From Lysobacteraceae bacterium (GTDB lineage Bacteria; Pseudomonadota; Gammaproteobacteria; Cardiobacteriales; Wohlfahrtiimonadaceae), in NCBI GenBank assembly GCA_012513365.1, contig JAAZCI010000003.1:1-45770 (forward strand): a stretch of 45,770 bases of DNA, given 5' to 3'. This document shows, one piece after another, positions 18,978 through 28,132 of the stretch. A program made the position numbers and the translations under genes. Below the pieces are notes generated by a model. That model had not been told where the DNA came from. It worked only from the letters and a program-made list of their open reading frames with translations, and did not search any database. Position 1 is the first letter of the stretch. Each line of letters starts with the position of its first letter.

Positions 18978-21077
18978 TTACTCGCCTTTGTTACGAGCGA
19001 TGATTTCATCAGCAACGTTTTTCGGAGTTTCTTGATATTTTAAGAACTCCATCGAGTAGGTCGCACGACCTTGAGTTGCTGAACGAAGTGAGTTCGAATA
19101 TTTGAACATTTCAGATAATGGAACTTCCGCTTTGATGAGCTTAGAACCATACGCATCTTCGATACCTTGAAGACTACCGCGACGACGGTTAAGATCACCC
19201 ATAACGTCACCCATGTAATCTTCAGGTGTTTCAACTTCAACAAGCATAACCGGCTCAAGTAATACAGGACCCGCCTTGGCAGCACCTGCTTTGAAACCCA
19301 TAGAACCTGCGATTTTGAACGCCATTTCACTTGAGTCAACTTCGTGGTAAGAACCATCGTAAAGTGTTACTTTCACGTCTTCTACTGGGTAGCCCGCGAT
19401 AACACCGTTTGCCATTTGCTCTTTGATACCCGCGTCAACAGCTGGGATGTATTCACGAGGAACAGCACCACCAACGATTTCGTTAACGAACTCGTATCCT
19501 TCACCTGGCTCTCTTGGTTCTAAACGTAACCATACGTGACCGAACTGACCGCGACCACCTGACTGACGAACGAATTTACCTTCAACTTCGACAGATTTGG
19601 TGATAGTTTCACGGTAAGCAACTTGTGGCGCACCTACAGCACATTCAACTTTGAACTCTTCTTTAAGACGATCAACGATGATTTCTAAGTGAAGCTCACC
19701 CATACCACCGATGATTGTTTGTCCTGATTCTTCATCTGTGCGAACACGGAATGAAGGGTCTTCTTGCGCTAATCGACCTAAAGCCATACCCATTTTTTCT
19801 TGGTCAGCTTTTGTTTTTGGCTCGATTGCAACAAAGATTACTGGCTCAGGGAACTCCATACGCTCAAGCGTAATGATGTTTTGTTGATCACAAAGAGTAT
19901 CACCCGTAGTAACGTCTTTAAGACCTACCATCGCTGCGATATCACCTGCACGGATCTCATCAATCTCGCTACGTGAGTTTGAGTGCATTTGAAGTAAACG
20001 ACCAACGCGCTCACGGCGATCTTTAACCGGGTTATAAACAAAATCACCTGATTTGATCACGCCTGAGTAAACACGTACGAAGGTTAAGTTACCAACAAAT
20101 GGGTCGTTCGCTAATTTGAACGCTAGCGCTGAAAATGGCTCTTCGTCTGAAGAAATACGCACACCACGCTCACCGTCAGGCAATTCACCCGCAATGTCTT
20201 TTACTTCTGTAGGAGAAGGAAGATAGTAGATTACGTCATCAAGAAGTGCTTGAACACCTTTATTTTTGAACGCTGTACCACAGGTTACTGGAACGATTTC
20301 AGAGGCAAGTGTACGCACACGGATACCGCGACGAATATCATCTACTGAAAGTTCACCTTCTTCAAGGTATTTTTCCATTAACTCTTCTGATGCTTCAGCT
20401 GCAGCTTCTACCATTTGTGAACGATAGTTTTCTGCGTCTGCTAAAAGCGCTTCAGGAATATCACGCTCTTCAAACTTCATACCCATTGACGCTTCGTCCC
20501 AGTAGATCGCTTTCATTGTTACTAAGTCGATCACACCTTCGAACTCGTCTTCAGCACCGATTGGAAGCTGAATAGGTACAGCGTTTGCACGTAAACGGTC
20601 TTTCATTTGCTCAACAACGCGTAGGAAGTTAGCACCAGTACGGTCCATTTTGTTGATGAACGCGATACGTGGAACTTCATACTTGTTAGCTTGACGCCAT
20701 ACAGTCTCTGACTGAGGTTGAACACCACCTACTGAACAGTAAACCATTACCGCACCGTCAAGAACACGCATAGAACGCTCAACTTCGATTGTAAAGTCAA
20801 CGTGACCTGGAGTGTCAATTAAGTTGATGCGATGCTCAGGGAATTGTTGCTTCATTCCACTCCATGAACATGTAGTCGCAGCAGATGTGATAGTGATACC
20901 ACGATCTTGCTCTTGTTTCATCCAGTCCATTGTTGCGGTACCATCGTGAGTTTCCCCGATACGATGACTTCTACCTGTGTAATACAGAATACGCTCTGAC
21001 GTCGTCGTTTTACCTGCGTCAATGTGTGCGCTAATACCGATATTACGATAACGCTCAATAGGCATAGTTCGAGCCAT
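18978..21077 (-). CDS. fusA: Elongation factor G
   Basis: GTPase that drives ribosomal translocation and, with RRF, ribosome recycling. The product has 699 residues (E. coli 704). The P-loop AHIDAGKTT is near the N terminus, followed by [20 protein letters not shown] and NKMD. Domain IV contains [11 protein letters not shown] and [17 protein letters not shown]. It lies in the str operon 115 bases after rpsG and is followed by the terminator-like hairpin before tuf. Confidence 0.99.
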   Translation of the reverse strand: MARTMPIERYRNIGISAHIDAGKTTTSERILYYTGRSHRIGETHDGTATMDWMKQEQDRGITITSAATTCSWSGMKQQFPEHRINLIDTPGHVDFTIEVERSMRVLDGAVMVYCSVGGVQPQSETVWRQANKYEVPRIAFINKMDRTGANFLRVVEQMKDRLRANAVPIQLPIGAEDEFEGVIDLVTMKAIYWDEASMGMKFEERDIPEALLADAENYRSQMVEAAAEASEELMEKYLEEGELSVDDIRRGIRVRTLASEIVPVTCGTAFKNKGVQALLDDVIYYLPSPTEVKDIAGELPDGERGVRISSDEEPFSALAFKLANDPFVGNLTFVRVYSGVIKSGDFVYNPVKDRRERVGRLLQMHSNSRSEIDEIRAGDIAAMVGLKDVTTGDTLCDQQNIITLERMEFPEPVIFVAIEPKTKADQEKMGMALGRLAQEDPSFRVRTDEESGQTIIGGMGELHLEIIVDRLKEEFKVECAVGAPQVAYRETITKSVEVEGKFVRQSGGRGQFGHVWLRLEPREPGEGYEFVNEIVGGAVPREYIPAVDAGIKEQMANGVIAGYPVEDVKVTLYDGSYHEVDSSEMAFKIAGSMGFKAGAAKAGPVLLEPVMLVEVETPEDYMGDVMGDLNRRRGSLQGIEDAYGSKLIKAEVPLSEMFKYSNSLRSATQGRATYSMEFLKYQETPKNVADEIIARNKGE

Positions 21078-21123
21078 AATAAATCCTTCTCTTTACAAAA
21101 TTATAATTTTCTTAAAGCAATAA

Positions 21124-21154
21124 ATGCGGTAACCCAAAGTTTGAGTAACCGCAT
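21124..21154 (-). other. Imperfect hairpin between rpsG and fusA
   Basis: ATGCGGT (21124-21130) pairs with ACCGCAT (21148-21154), and further inner pairs form across two mismatches. Only ATTTATTG follows on the minus strand, so termination would be weak. A 14-base AT-only palindrome lies a little further toward fusA (21097-21110). The 115-base gap is longer than usual between rpsG and fusA, so this may tune relative expression. Confidence 0.35.
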
Positions 21155-21192
21155 ATATAAACAGCAAGTGTCTGTTAGCTAATGTAACAATC

Positions 21193-21672
<480 letters not shown>

Positions 21673-21709
21673 TCAATAAATACTAAATCCAAAAATACCA
21701 AAAAACCTA

Positions 21710-22081
21710 TTAACGAGGTCTCTTAGCACCATATTTCGAACGACCTTGACGACGTTTATCAACACCTTGCGCGTCTAATGCACCGCGTACAACGTGATAA
21801 CGAACCCCTGGAAGGTCTTTCACTCTACCGCCGCGAACCAATACCACACTGTGCTCTTGTAAGTTATGACCTTCACCACCGATGTAGCTAGATACTTCAT
21901 AACCGTTTGTCAATCTTACACGACAAACTTTACGCATAGCAGAGTTAGGCTTTTTAGGTGTCGCTGTATAAACCCGAGTACAAACTCCACGACGTTGAGG
22001 TGAACCCTCAAGCGCTGGAACGTCAGATTTATCAGTTTTTGATCTGCGCGGACGGCGAACCAATTGATTAACTGTTACCAT
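21710..22081 (-). CDS. rpsL: 30S ribosomal protein S12
   Basis: Decoding-centre protein controlling accuracy and the target of streptomycin-resistance changes. The product has 123 residues (E. coli 124). [14 protein letters not shown] and [13 protein letters not shown] are wild type at the usual resistance lysines. The gene opens the str operon behind a near-consensus promoter and a leader hairpin. In many bacteria rpoBC lie directly upstream; here the neighbour is fdhD. Confidence 0.99.
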   Translation of the reverse strand: MVTVNQLVRRPRRSKTDKSDVPALEGSPQRRGVCTRVYTATPKKPNSAMRKVCRVRLTNGYEVSSYIGGEGHNLQEHSVVLVRGGRVKDLPGVRYHVVRGALDAQGVDKRRQGRSKYGAKRPR

Positions 22082-22127
22082 TAAATCTAAATCCTTGCTA
22101 AAACAATAATTTATTAAAAATAAAATT

Positions 22128-22147
22128 CTTTGGGCATACTCCCAAAG
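22128..22147 (-). terminator. Terminator-like hairpin at the head of the str leader
   Basis: CTTTGGG and CCCAAAG pair perfectly around a six-base loop, followed on the minus strand by AATTTTATTTTT. It begins eight bases after the -10 box of the rpsL promoter, so in RNA from that promoter it would sit at the very 5' end. It may terminate transcripts arriving from fdhD, stabilise the rpsL mRNA, or both. Confidence 0.5.
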
Positions 22148-22154
22148 AGATGAA

Positions 22155-22183
22155 ATTTTATAAAGAGTTCACTGCTATGTCAA
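22155..22183 (-). promoter_or_regulatory. Strong sigma70 promoter for the str operon
   Basis: Minus-strand TTGACA (22183-22178) is a perfect -35, separated by exactly 17 bases from TAAAAT (22160-22155), five of six matches. The -35 overlaps the fdhD stop codon. Transcription should begin near 22148-22151, about 70 bases before the rpsL start. Confidence 0.82.
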
Positions 22184-22965
22184 GAAGAATAAACATTTAT
22201 TTTATTGACTCTTGAGAAAGCGGCGAGCTTAATTTGATGCTCTTTTGCCAAATTAACAGCCATTAATGTGGGCGCGGAGATCGCCACTAGAAGATTAAAT
22301 TTTGCGCAAATTGCTTTTTGAACCATCTCAAAACTTGCGCGAGAGGTGATCAAACAAAATTTATCGTGCGTGGGAATCCCTGCACGAATGAGCGCACCGA
22401 TCAATTTATCCATCGCAACGTGCCGCCCAACATCCTCTCGGACTAAAAGAATTTGACCCATTTTATCACAAAGAAACGCACCGTGCGCGCCTCCGGTTTT
22501 CTGATTGAGCGCTTGATAATCAGACGCCACTTTAAGCGCCTCATTAATCGCACTTATCTCAACCTCACTTTGTGTCTCAATTTTCTTGAGCGGGCGCACC
22601 ACCTGATCAAAGGAATCGAGCCCACAAATCCCGCACCCCGTACGCGCACTCATTTGACGCTTACGCGATTCGAGCCGAATCATGCACTCAGGCAAAATTT
22701 CCACTTCTGCTACTACGCCATTCTCCCGCAGATCAAGGTGAATGGAGAGAATCTCTTCCGCTCGATTCACAATCCCTTCGGTAAAACTAAAGCCGTATAT
22801 AAAATCTTCCAAATCCTTCGGCGTACACATAATCACCACATGCGGATAGCCGTTATAAACGATCGATACCGGCTTCTCATTGAGCAAAAAATCATCCTCA
22901 ACAAACTCGCTTTCACCCCGATAACGCGTCACACTCACCGTTTCATAACTCGGAAGATCTGACAT
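22180..22965 (-). CDS. fdhD: Formate dehydrogenase sulfurtransferase FdhD
   Basis: FdhD passes sulfur from IscS to the molybdenum/tungsten bis-MGD cofactor of formate dehydrogenase. The 261-residue product carries the essential cysteine pair CGIC (Cys111 and Cys114, in RTGCGICGLD). It also has KTGGAHGAFLCD, LVREDVGRHVAMDKLIG and the C-terminal SRASFEMVQKA. AAGAG lies five bases before the ATG. It is the last gene behind the pilin-like genes, 42 bases after the PilX-like one. No formate dehydrogenase gene is in the window. The str promoter overlaps its stop codon. Confidence 0.95.
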   Translation of the reverse strand: MSDLPSYETVSVTRYRGESEFVEDDFLLNEKPVSIVYNGYPHVVIMCTPKDLEDFIYGFSFTEGIVNRAEEILSIHLDLRENGVVAEVEILPECMIRLESRKRQMSARTGCGICGLDSFDQVVRPLKKIETQSEVEISAINEALKVASDYQALNQKTGGAHGAFLCDKMGQILLVREDVGRHVAMDKLIGALIRAGIPTHDKFCLITSRASFEMVQKAICAKFNLLVAISAPTLMAVNLAKEHQIKLAAFSRVNKINVYSS

Positions 22966-23007
22966 CTGAACTCTTATTCCCTCTATATTTCTATATTTAA
23001 TACTGCA

Positions 23008-24171
23008 CTACCCTTCCAATCGATGTAATTGGAACCGGCTCTCTAAATTCTGACTAAATTCCAAAACACAATTTTCAATTTCATTCTTAATCGTCTGAAC
23101 TCGTCCATCAGCGCGAATGTCTAAACATCGATCTTCACCCTTTAATTTTAGCGTAATTCCCAAGGAATGCTGAACAAATTTTTCAATCATTACGGACTTA
23201 CCTTTTTCCGTAAATGCAACTCCCCATGCAAACGCCTCTTCACCCTCCAAAACCTCATCACCTGACAACTCAATATCGATCCATTTGCGCTCGATATAAC
23301 GGCGCCCACTATATAGATCAAACGCACTTTTTTGTACCACACCGGATGACTTATCTATCTTATATAGATGAAGCATCGACCCAATCTTTTGTAGGACAAA
23401 ACGAGAACTCCCTCCACCCGACGCATCGTCAACCGCGAAACGGGTAACCCAAGTTAAATTCGCTCTTTTCGATGCAATCAATCCTTCTAAATCGATCGAC
23501 CAAATATTTCCATCGCTTAAATAAAGATAATAAGCGTTTTCCGATAGTGCAGTTGCGATTACCTCTTTCCCATCATTTAAAAACAGTTTGCTTGGAAGCT
23601 CCACCCTATACTTTTCACCCTCTGACTCAATCACAATCGAACTCTCTTCAATACTCAATTGATAATAACGCCCGCCATGCAATACTCGGTTATCGAAACC
23701 ATCAACCATCTTAATGGAGAGATATGCAAAACGCCGCTCAATTTCATCCAATCCCCACAATTCAAAATAAGAGGATTCCATAGGTGCGTCATAATAATAA
23801 GTCACCAAATATTGCTGCCCGTTTTCCATCATCTGCTTTTTTATTTGGCTTGAAAACGTTTGATCAAAACGATCGGCATAAACCACCTCTCTCCAACCAA
23901 CTTTAATATCGCCTTGAATCCTTTCCTCCAAATGACAGAGCGCGTTACGACAGGTTTTAATCGCCTTCTCTAATTGAACCCCGCGCTCCCGAAGACGATC
24001 GGTATACGCTATTGCGCTGGCTTTATCGATCTCTATTAAATTGTGCAGACGAAGCGCGCCATTTATTTTCCAGGCATAGTAGCCACCCAAAATCGAAAGT
24101 AGCAATAAAATCCCGAGCATACTAATTAGTACGACGCCTCGGTTTTTGAATCTTATAGAGCGCCTATTCAT
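23008..24171 (-). CDS. PilX-like minor pilin protein with a long C-terminal region
   Basis: The 387-residue product begins with a basic leader (MNRRSIRFKNRG) and then a hydrophobic segment VVLISMLGILLLLSILGG (about 13-30). This resembles prepilin-peptidase substrates of the PilX type. Position 5 after the presumed cleavage glycine is Ser, not the usual Glu. Known PilX proteins are about half this length. The remainder is mostly polar and predicted extracytoplasmic, with a LYLSDGNIWSIDLEGL motif recalling beta-propeller blades of the PilY1/PQQ kind. The gene overlaps the PilW-like gene by four bases (ATGA). Its place after PilV- and PilW-like genes supports a minor-pilin role; no close family is recognised. 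Confidence 0.6.
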   Translation of the reverse strand: MNRRSIRFKNRGVVLISMLGILLLLSILGGYYAWKINGALRLHNLIEIDKASAIAYTDRLRERGVQLEKAIKTCRNALCHLEERIQGDIKVGWREVVYADRFDQTFSSQIKKQMMENGQQYLVTYYYDAPMESSYFELWGLDEIERRFAYLSIKMVDGFDNRVLHGGRYYQLSIEESSIVIESEGEKYRVELPSKLFLNDGKEVIATALSENAYYLYLSDGNIWSIDLEGLIASKRANLTWVTRFAVDDASGGGSSRFVLQKIGSMLHLYKIDKSSGVVQKSAFDLYSGRRYIERKWIDIELSGDEVLEGEEAFAWGVAFTEKGKSVMIEKFVQHSLGITLKLKGEDRCLDIRADGRVQTIKNEIENCVLEFSQNLESRFQLHRLEG

Positions 24172-25241
24172 GATTCACCCAGATAGAAAAGCAGACGGCG
24201 TGCATCAACCCACTCAGGATGGTGATTAATTCCCGTTATCATCTCAACCTCAGCAGATTCACGGTATAAAAACTCAACGTCTGAGGATTTCCACTCCCCT
24301 ATACCACCGATAAGCTCAACCGAAATCAGCGCAGAATTTGTTTCATATAGATCCCAATCATATTCCCAACGCCGAGTATTCTTATTAAAGACAGCAAGCC
24401 GAAACCGAATCATATTTGGAATCCGGATAAACGCCTGCCCATCAAACCCATCGATCACAAGCCGATACTCGCCTCGTTCTTTTAATGTATAAAACTGCTT
24501 TGATTGGAGCTGATAGAGGAAAATGGGTGTAGCACTCCCTTTTAGAGTCGTTGCCGATAGCGCTTTAATTTGCCGTAGATCTGCTGATGCAATGCCTAAA
24601 GCCTCTTTATTCTGTAGACCTACCTTAAACAGAACTCCCGTTTCGCCATTCGTTGCCCACAATAGAGGTGGATATTTTCCCGACACAATTTGTGCCCGCT
24701 CGATCGCACTGTGCAATACTTCCGAAAGCGAAACCTCATCAGAGGACATCCAATAACCGAGCGGAACTTTTTCTGTCCCAATGAGCAGATCACTCCCACG
24801 TGCAACGTATCGCACACCGCCGATGTAATACTCTGATTTTTCATGATTTGAACGAGCTAACCTTAATCCACCTGTATTTCGATTCCCGTCTTGTAAGGAT
24901 TGATCCTGATATTGATCAGACAACCGATCAGAAGAGTGATCCTCAAAGCGATACCAGTGAATCGGATAACGCAAAAGAGTAATTTCAAATGCCGAAATAT
25001 TTTCACCAATGACAATTTCACCAACATCACCACCATAATCCGCTCGCTCAAAGGCATCTCTTAACAAAATTTCTGCCATATCAAATTGATTGACGAGCTC
25101 AATCTGGTCTTGATCCTGATGAACCCGTACAAGCATTGCGCTGTAATAGTGAAATCCGGAGGCAATTAACGACAACCCAATCGCCAAACTAATCATTAAT
25201 TGAAGTGGTGAGGCGCCACGAGATCGATATAACCCGCTCAT
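24168..25241 (-). CDS. PilW-like minor pilin protein
   Basis: The N terminus RSRG/ASPLQLMISLAIG, followed by LSLIASGF, has the form of a type IV prepilin leader and transmembrane helix. It is close to PilW (typically RGFSLVELMVALAIG) but has Gln in place of Glu5. The product has 357 residues. The rest is a polar, presumably periplasmic domain with no motif I recognise. I chose the ATG at 25241, which forms an ATGA overlap with the upstream gene as at the next junction and gives a short basic leader. The frame is open to an ATG at 25262. Order and overlaps match pilV-pilW-pilX. Confidence 0.65.
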   Translation of the reverse strand: MSGLYRSRGASPLQLMISLAIGLSLIASGFHYYSAMLVRVHQDQDQIELVNQFDMAEILLRDAFERADYGGDVGEIVIGENISAFEITLLRYPIHWYRFEDHSSDRLSDQYQDQSLQDGNRNTGGLRLARSNHEKSEYYIGGVRYVARGSDLLIGTEKVPLGYWMSSDEVSLSEVLHSAIERAQIVSGKYPPLLWATNGETGVLFKVGLQNKEALGIASADLRQIKALSATTLKGSATPIFLYQLQSKQFYTLKERGEYRLVIDGFDGQAFIRIPNMIRFRLAVFNKNTRRWEYDWDLYETNSALISVELIGGIGEWKSSDVEFLYRESAEVEMITGINHHPEWVDARRLLFYLGES

Positions 25242-25507
25242 CGAGAGGCTCGCCGAATGCATTTCTCTGTGAGCTTACCAGCATTAACACGCGACGCCTT
25301 CCGTGTTTTTTGAAAACTGCGATACTGAGAAAGAGCTTGAACATTGTAATTACACAGTGATTTGAGATGTCCGTTACGAAGCACCACTTTCGACTCGATG
25401 CTCGATAAATAAAAATGCTGAAAACCCAGTACCGCAAAAAGAAGAAGCGCAAGTGCGATCATCAGCGATACCATCATATACCCCGCCTCAATATCTATTT
25501 TCACCAT
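25238..25507 (-). CDS. PilV-like short minor pilin protein
   Basis: An 89-residue product with a short leader MVKIDIEAG, then YMMVSLMIALALLLFAVLGF and a roughly 60-residue polar tail. This shape resembles PilV/PilI-type minor pilins but is shorter than usual (about 150-200), and Ser occupies the Glu5 position. GAGG lies seven bases before the ATG. It is first of three overlapping pilin-like genes. Two cysteines in the tail (NYNVQ side and near the C terminus) could form a disulfide. It could be a truncated or strongly diverged pilin. Confidence 0.55.
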   Translation of the reverse strand: MVKIDIEAGYMMVSLMIALALLLFAVLGFQHFYLSSIESKVVLRNGHLKSLCNYNVQALSQYRSFQKTRKASRVNAGKLTEKCIRRASR

Positions 25508-25595
25508 AACCCCACCTCTCTTTTAAATCAAAACGCCTATCACCCTCGCAAAATATTAATTTAAAATCAAGCAGATATAGAAAAAAGACAACAAA

Positions 25596-25617
25596 AAAAG
25601 CACCTTCGGGTGCTTTT
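25596..25617 (-). terminator. Intrinsic terminator after the YdhR-like gene
   Basis: A nine-pair stem including AAAAGCACC closes the loop CGAA (minus strand) and is followed by seven T. It lies 18 bases after the ydhR stop codon and separates that gene from the pilin-like genes. Confidence 0.9.
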
Positions 25618-25635
25618 ATCAATATCGTTGTTCTG

Positions 25636-25935
25636 TTAAATCCCGCGATTTAATTTTGAGAGCGGTTCATTCACATTAAAATATTTAATTTCAATATTAG
25701 TTGCCCCAATAGATTTTGCACGCTCCACATGCATTTTCGCGTAATTTTGAGCATTTTCGAGCGTATCGAACATATAAATTCCGCCACTCTCCTCCGTCTC
25801 CGCATTCTCGATCCACACTTTGGAAATAAAGCCCGGTTCTTGATTGATACTTTCCGCAAGTCCGCGTCCATTTTCCGTTAAAGCATCGCCCATCGCCTCT
25901 TTTGGATAGCCAAAATTCATTTGTAATAAAATCAT
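25636..25935 (-). CDS. ydhR: YdhR-like monooxygenase-fold protein
   Basis: Small alpha/beta ferredoxin-like protein of 99 residues matching E. coli YdhR (about 101), a dimeric protein placed with ABM-type monooxygenases; its substrate is not firmly known. Shared segments are GLAESINQEPGF, KVWIENAETEESGGIYMF and FNVNEPLSKLN. The ATG at 25935 has AAGGAG seven bases upstream. The frame is open further to 26019, but that extension is unlike the family. It is a single-gene unit with a TATAAT upstream (25983-25978) and an intrinsic terminator downstream. Confidence 0.93.
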   Translation of the reverse strand: MILLQMNFGYPKEAMGDALTENGRGLAESINQEPGFISKVWIENAETEESGGIYMFDTLENAQNYAKMHVERAKSIGATNIEIKYFNVNEPLSKLNRGI

Positions 25936-26240
25936 CTCGATACTCCTTATATAAATAAGACTTGAAATTGTTCCTATATTATAAGAGAATAACGGATTGA
26001 TTGATAGGTAAATGGGCATTTGCTATAAACGGTTAAATCCTGCAAAGAATAGTTAGTTTTATTCTCTGCTCTCTCTTTAATTGGGGAAAATAATTGGTTA
26101 AAACTTGACTAATCAAATTTTAATCATTAGAATCGTTCCTCTTAAATTGGCAATTATAATGATTGCGACTATTGAAGAAGAGAAAGCAATAGCCAGTTTT
26201 CACACATTTTGTAAATTATTTTATGCGGAGCATTCAGCAA
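25936..26240. other. Divergent promoter region between ydhR and rplU
   Basis: No gene seen. On the plus strand it holds a good promoter for rplU (26105-26133) and a second TATAAT at 26155-26160. On the minus strand a perfect TATAAT (25983-25978) could serve ydhR, although no matching -35 is visible. Confidence 0.5.
26105..26133 (+). promoter_or_regulatory. Sigma70 promoter for rplU-rpmA
   Basis: TTGACT (26105-26110), a 17-bp spacer and TAGAAT (26128-26133) each match the consensus at five of six positions. Transcription would start near 26140, leaving a leader of about 100 bases before rplU. Confidence 0.6.
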
Positions 26241-26555
26241 ATGTATGCAGTTATAAGAACAGGCGGTAAACAATATCGCGTTGCGGAAGGTCAAATCCTC
26301 CGTATTGAAAAAATCGAAGGCGCAGAAGAAGGTTCAACAGTTGAGCTTTCAGACGTTTTACTTGTTAGCAATAATGGCGACGTAACCGTGGGTACTCCTG
26401 TTGTTGAGAACGCAAAAGTTACAGCTACTGTAAGAAAACAAGGTCGTACTCGTAAAATCGAAATTGTTAAATTCCGTCGTCGTAAACATTATCGTAAACG
26501 TCAAGGTCATCGTCAGCACTTTACCGAGATTCAAATCACTGGTATCAGTGCATAA
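26241..26555 (+). CDS. rplU: 50S ribosomal protein L21
   Basis: Large-subunit protein binding 23S rRNA beside L20. The product has 104 residues (E. coli 103), starting [18 protein letters not shown] and ending with the conserved [16 protein letters not shown] and [10 protein letters not shown]. An in-frame ATG at 26223 would add six residues, but the 26241 start matches the family and has GGAG ten bases upstream. It is co-transcribed with rpmA, 25 bases downstream. Confidence 0.98.
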   Translation: MYAVIRTGGKQYRVAEGQILRIEKIEGAEEGSTVELSDVLLVSNNGDVTVGTPVVENAKVTATVRKQGRTRKIEIVKFRRRKHYRKRQGHRQHFTEIQITGISA

Positions 26556-26580
26556 CTAGTATTAAAAAAGGAACTTAATT

Positions 26581-26841
26581 ATGGCACAGAAGAAAGGTGT
26601 TGGTTCTAGCCGTAACGGTCGCGACTCGGAAAGTAAACGTTTAGGAGTGAAACGTTTTGGTGGCGAACTCGTAACAGCAGGCTCTATCATTGTTCGTCAA
26701 CGTGGTACTAAATTCCACGCAGGTATCAATGCAGGCCTCGGAAAAGATCACACAATTTTCGCAAAAACAGATGGTCACGTACAATTCATTACGAAAGGCC
26801 CAAACAAGCGTAAATATGTTAGCATTGAGCCAATCGCTTAA
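26581..26841 (+). CDS. rpmA: 50S ribosomal protein L27
   Basis: L27's N-terminal tail reaches the peptidyl-transferase centre and contacts tRNA. The 86-residue product starts [19 protein letters not shown], the proteobacterial form that lacks the cleaved extension of Firmicutes. It also contains [21 protein letters not shown] terminator follows 23 bases after the stop codon, limiting expression of obgE from the same promoter. Confidence 0.98.
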   Translation: MAQKKGVGSSRNGRDSESKRLGVKRFGGELVTAGSIIVRQRGTKFHAGINAGLGKDHTIFAKTDGHVQFITKGPNKRKYVSIEPIA

Positions 26842-26864
26842 TTAGCATATGCTACTCTTTTAAT

Positions 26865-26893
26865 AAAGCTCCATTTTTGTGGAGCTTTTTTTA
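26865..26893 (+). terminator. Intrinsic terminator after rpmA
   Basis: A nine-pair stem (26865-26873 with 26880-26888) closes a six-base loop and ends in an uninterrupted run of eight T. It separates the ribosomal genes from obgE, which begins 27 bases later and must rely on read-through or its own promoter. Confidence 0.9.
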
Positions 26894-26919
26894 TTTCTAA
26901 TTAAGATAGATAGACGATT

Positions 26920-27957
26920 ATGAAATTTATAGATGAAGCTCGAATTCGAGTAGAAGCAGGAAAAGGCGGTAATGGGTGCTTAAGCTTTAGACGCGAACGC
27001 TTTATTCCCTTTGGGGGACCCGATGGGGGCGATGGCGGCGACGGGGGTAGCATCTATTTAAAAGCTGTTGATTCCTTAAACACCCTAATGACATTCCGCT
27101 ATGAGCGCAGCTTTAAAGCTAAAAATGGTCGCCCTGGTGAAGGGTCAAACCGTACCGGCCGATCTGGCGAAGACCTGATTTTAGAAGTCCCGCGCGGCAC
27201 ACAAGTATTTGACGCGGAAACCAATGAATTTATCTGCGATTTAACCAAACACGGACAGATCGTAAAAGTGGCACAAGGCGGTATGCACGGCCTTGGAAAC
27301 GCTCGCTTTAAGAGCTCAACGAATCGTGCCCCTCGTCAAACCAAACCCGGTACCGATGGGGATATCCGCGAACTTCGCTTAGAGCTTAAAGTGCTTGCTG
27401 ATGTGGGTCTTTTAGGCCTTCCCAATGCCGGAAAATCAACGCTCGTGCGCGCAATTTCTGGTGCTCGCCCAAAAGTGGCCGATTATCCATTTACTACCTT
27501 AACCCCAAGCCTTGGCGTTGTGGAACTTGATTACGACAACTCGTTTGTTGTGGCCGATATTCCTGGGTTAATTGAAGGGGCATCAGAAGGCACTGGACTT
27601 GGGCATCAATTTTTAAAACATCTTGCCCGCACCAGTGTTTTACTCCATTTAGTGGATATTTCTCCTGCGAGCGACAGCCAAGATCCCGTACAAGATTATT
27701 TTACGATCTTAAATGAGATCAAAAACTATAGCGACGATCTCTACAATAAAAAACGCTGGTTAGTGCTTAATAAAGTCGATCTCATCCCAGAAGATGAGCG
27801 TGACGAGCGCATTGCCGAGTTTTTAAAAGCGATCGATTGGAATCCGGAAGATCGTTATTTCACCATCGCAGCGGTTTCGAAAACCAATACCAAAGAGATG
27901 TGTTATCAGATCATGGAGAAACTAAACGAACTCCGCGCCGAGGAAGAGGCTGAGTAA
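26920..27957 (+). CDS. obgE: Obg-family GTPase ObgE/CgtA
   Basis: Essential GTPase in 50S assembly and the stringent response. The glycine-rich Obg fold spans about 1-158 ([19 protein letters not shown]). The G domain has the P-loop GLPNAGKST (166-174), DIPG (213-216) followed by [15 protein letters not shown], and NKVD (284-287). At 345 residues it ends soon after the G domain. It lacks the acidic C-terminal tail of E. coli ObgE (390 residues). rplU-rpmA-obgE is a widely conserved order. Confidence 0.97.
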   Translation: MKFIDEARIRVEAGKGGNGCLSFRRERFIPFGGPDGGDGGDGGSIYLKAVDSLNTLMTFRYERSFKAKNGRPGEGSNRTGRSGEDLILEVPRGTQVFDAETNEFICDLTKHGQIVKVAQGGMHGLGNARFKSSTNRAPRQTKPGTDGDIRELRLELKVLADVGLLGLPNAGKSTLVRAISGARPKVADYPFTTLTPSLGVVELDYDNSFVVADIPGLIEGASEGTGLGHQFLKHLARTSVLLHLVDISPASDSQDPVQDYFTILNEIKNYSDDLYNKKRWLVLNKVDLIPEDERDERIAEFLKAIDWNPEDRYFTIAAVSKTNTKEMCYQIMEKLNELRAEEEAE

Positions 27958-28030
27958 TCCTCCCCCGAGGCAGATCGATAAGCAATCGATAGAATAATAG
28001 AATACGGCTCGATAAATAGAGCTCTATAAA

Positions 28031-28070
28031 AAAGCCACTTTACGCATCAACTGCACGAAAGTGGCTTTTT
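28031..28070. terminator. Bidirectional terminator between obgE and the symporter gene
   Basis: AAAGCCACTTT and AAAGTGGCTTT pair perfectly across a 16-base loop, with runs of A and T on the two flanks. It can therefore end transcripts from both sides. obgE (plus) and the symporter gene (minus) converge on it. Confidence 0.85.
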
Positions 28071-28132
28071 GTTATCTCAACGATTTTCAATAGATAATTA
28101 ATTCATTGGCATCGTTGTTACTACCTCTTTAC

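Noticed and set aside
22082-22127. boxA in the rpsL leader
   Set aside because: No TCTTTAACA-like stretch; only AT-rich sequence after the hairpin.
22453-22962. 169-codon plus-strand frame opposite fdhD
   Set aside because: Antisense shadow of fdhD; rich in His/Thr/Arg repeats typical of a complementary frame.
28089-28132. Small MetS-like subunit after the NSS symporter
   Set aside because: Only a four-codon frame follows the stop codon.
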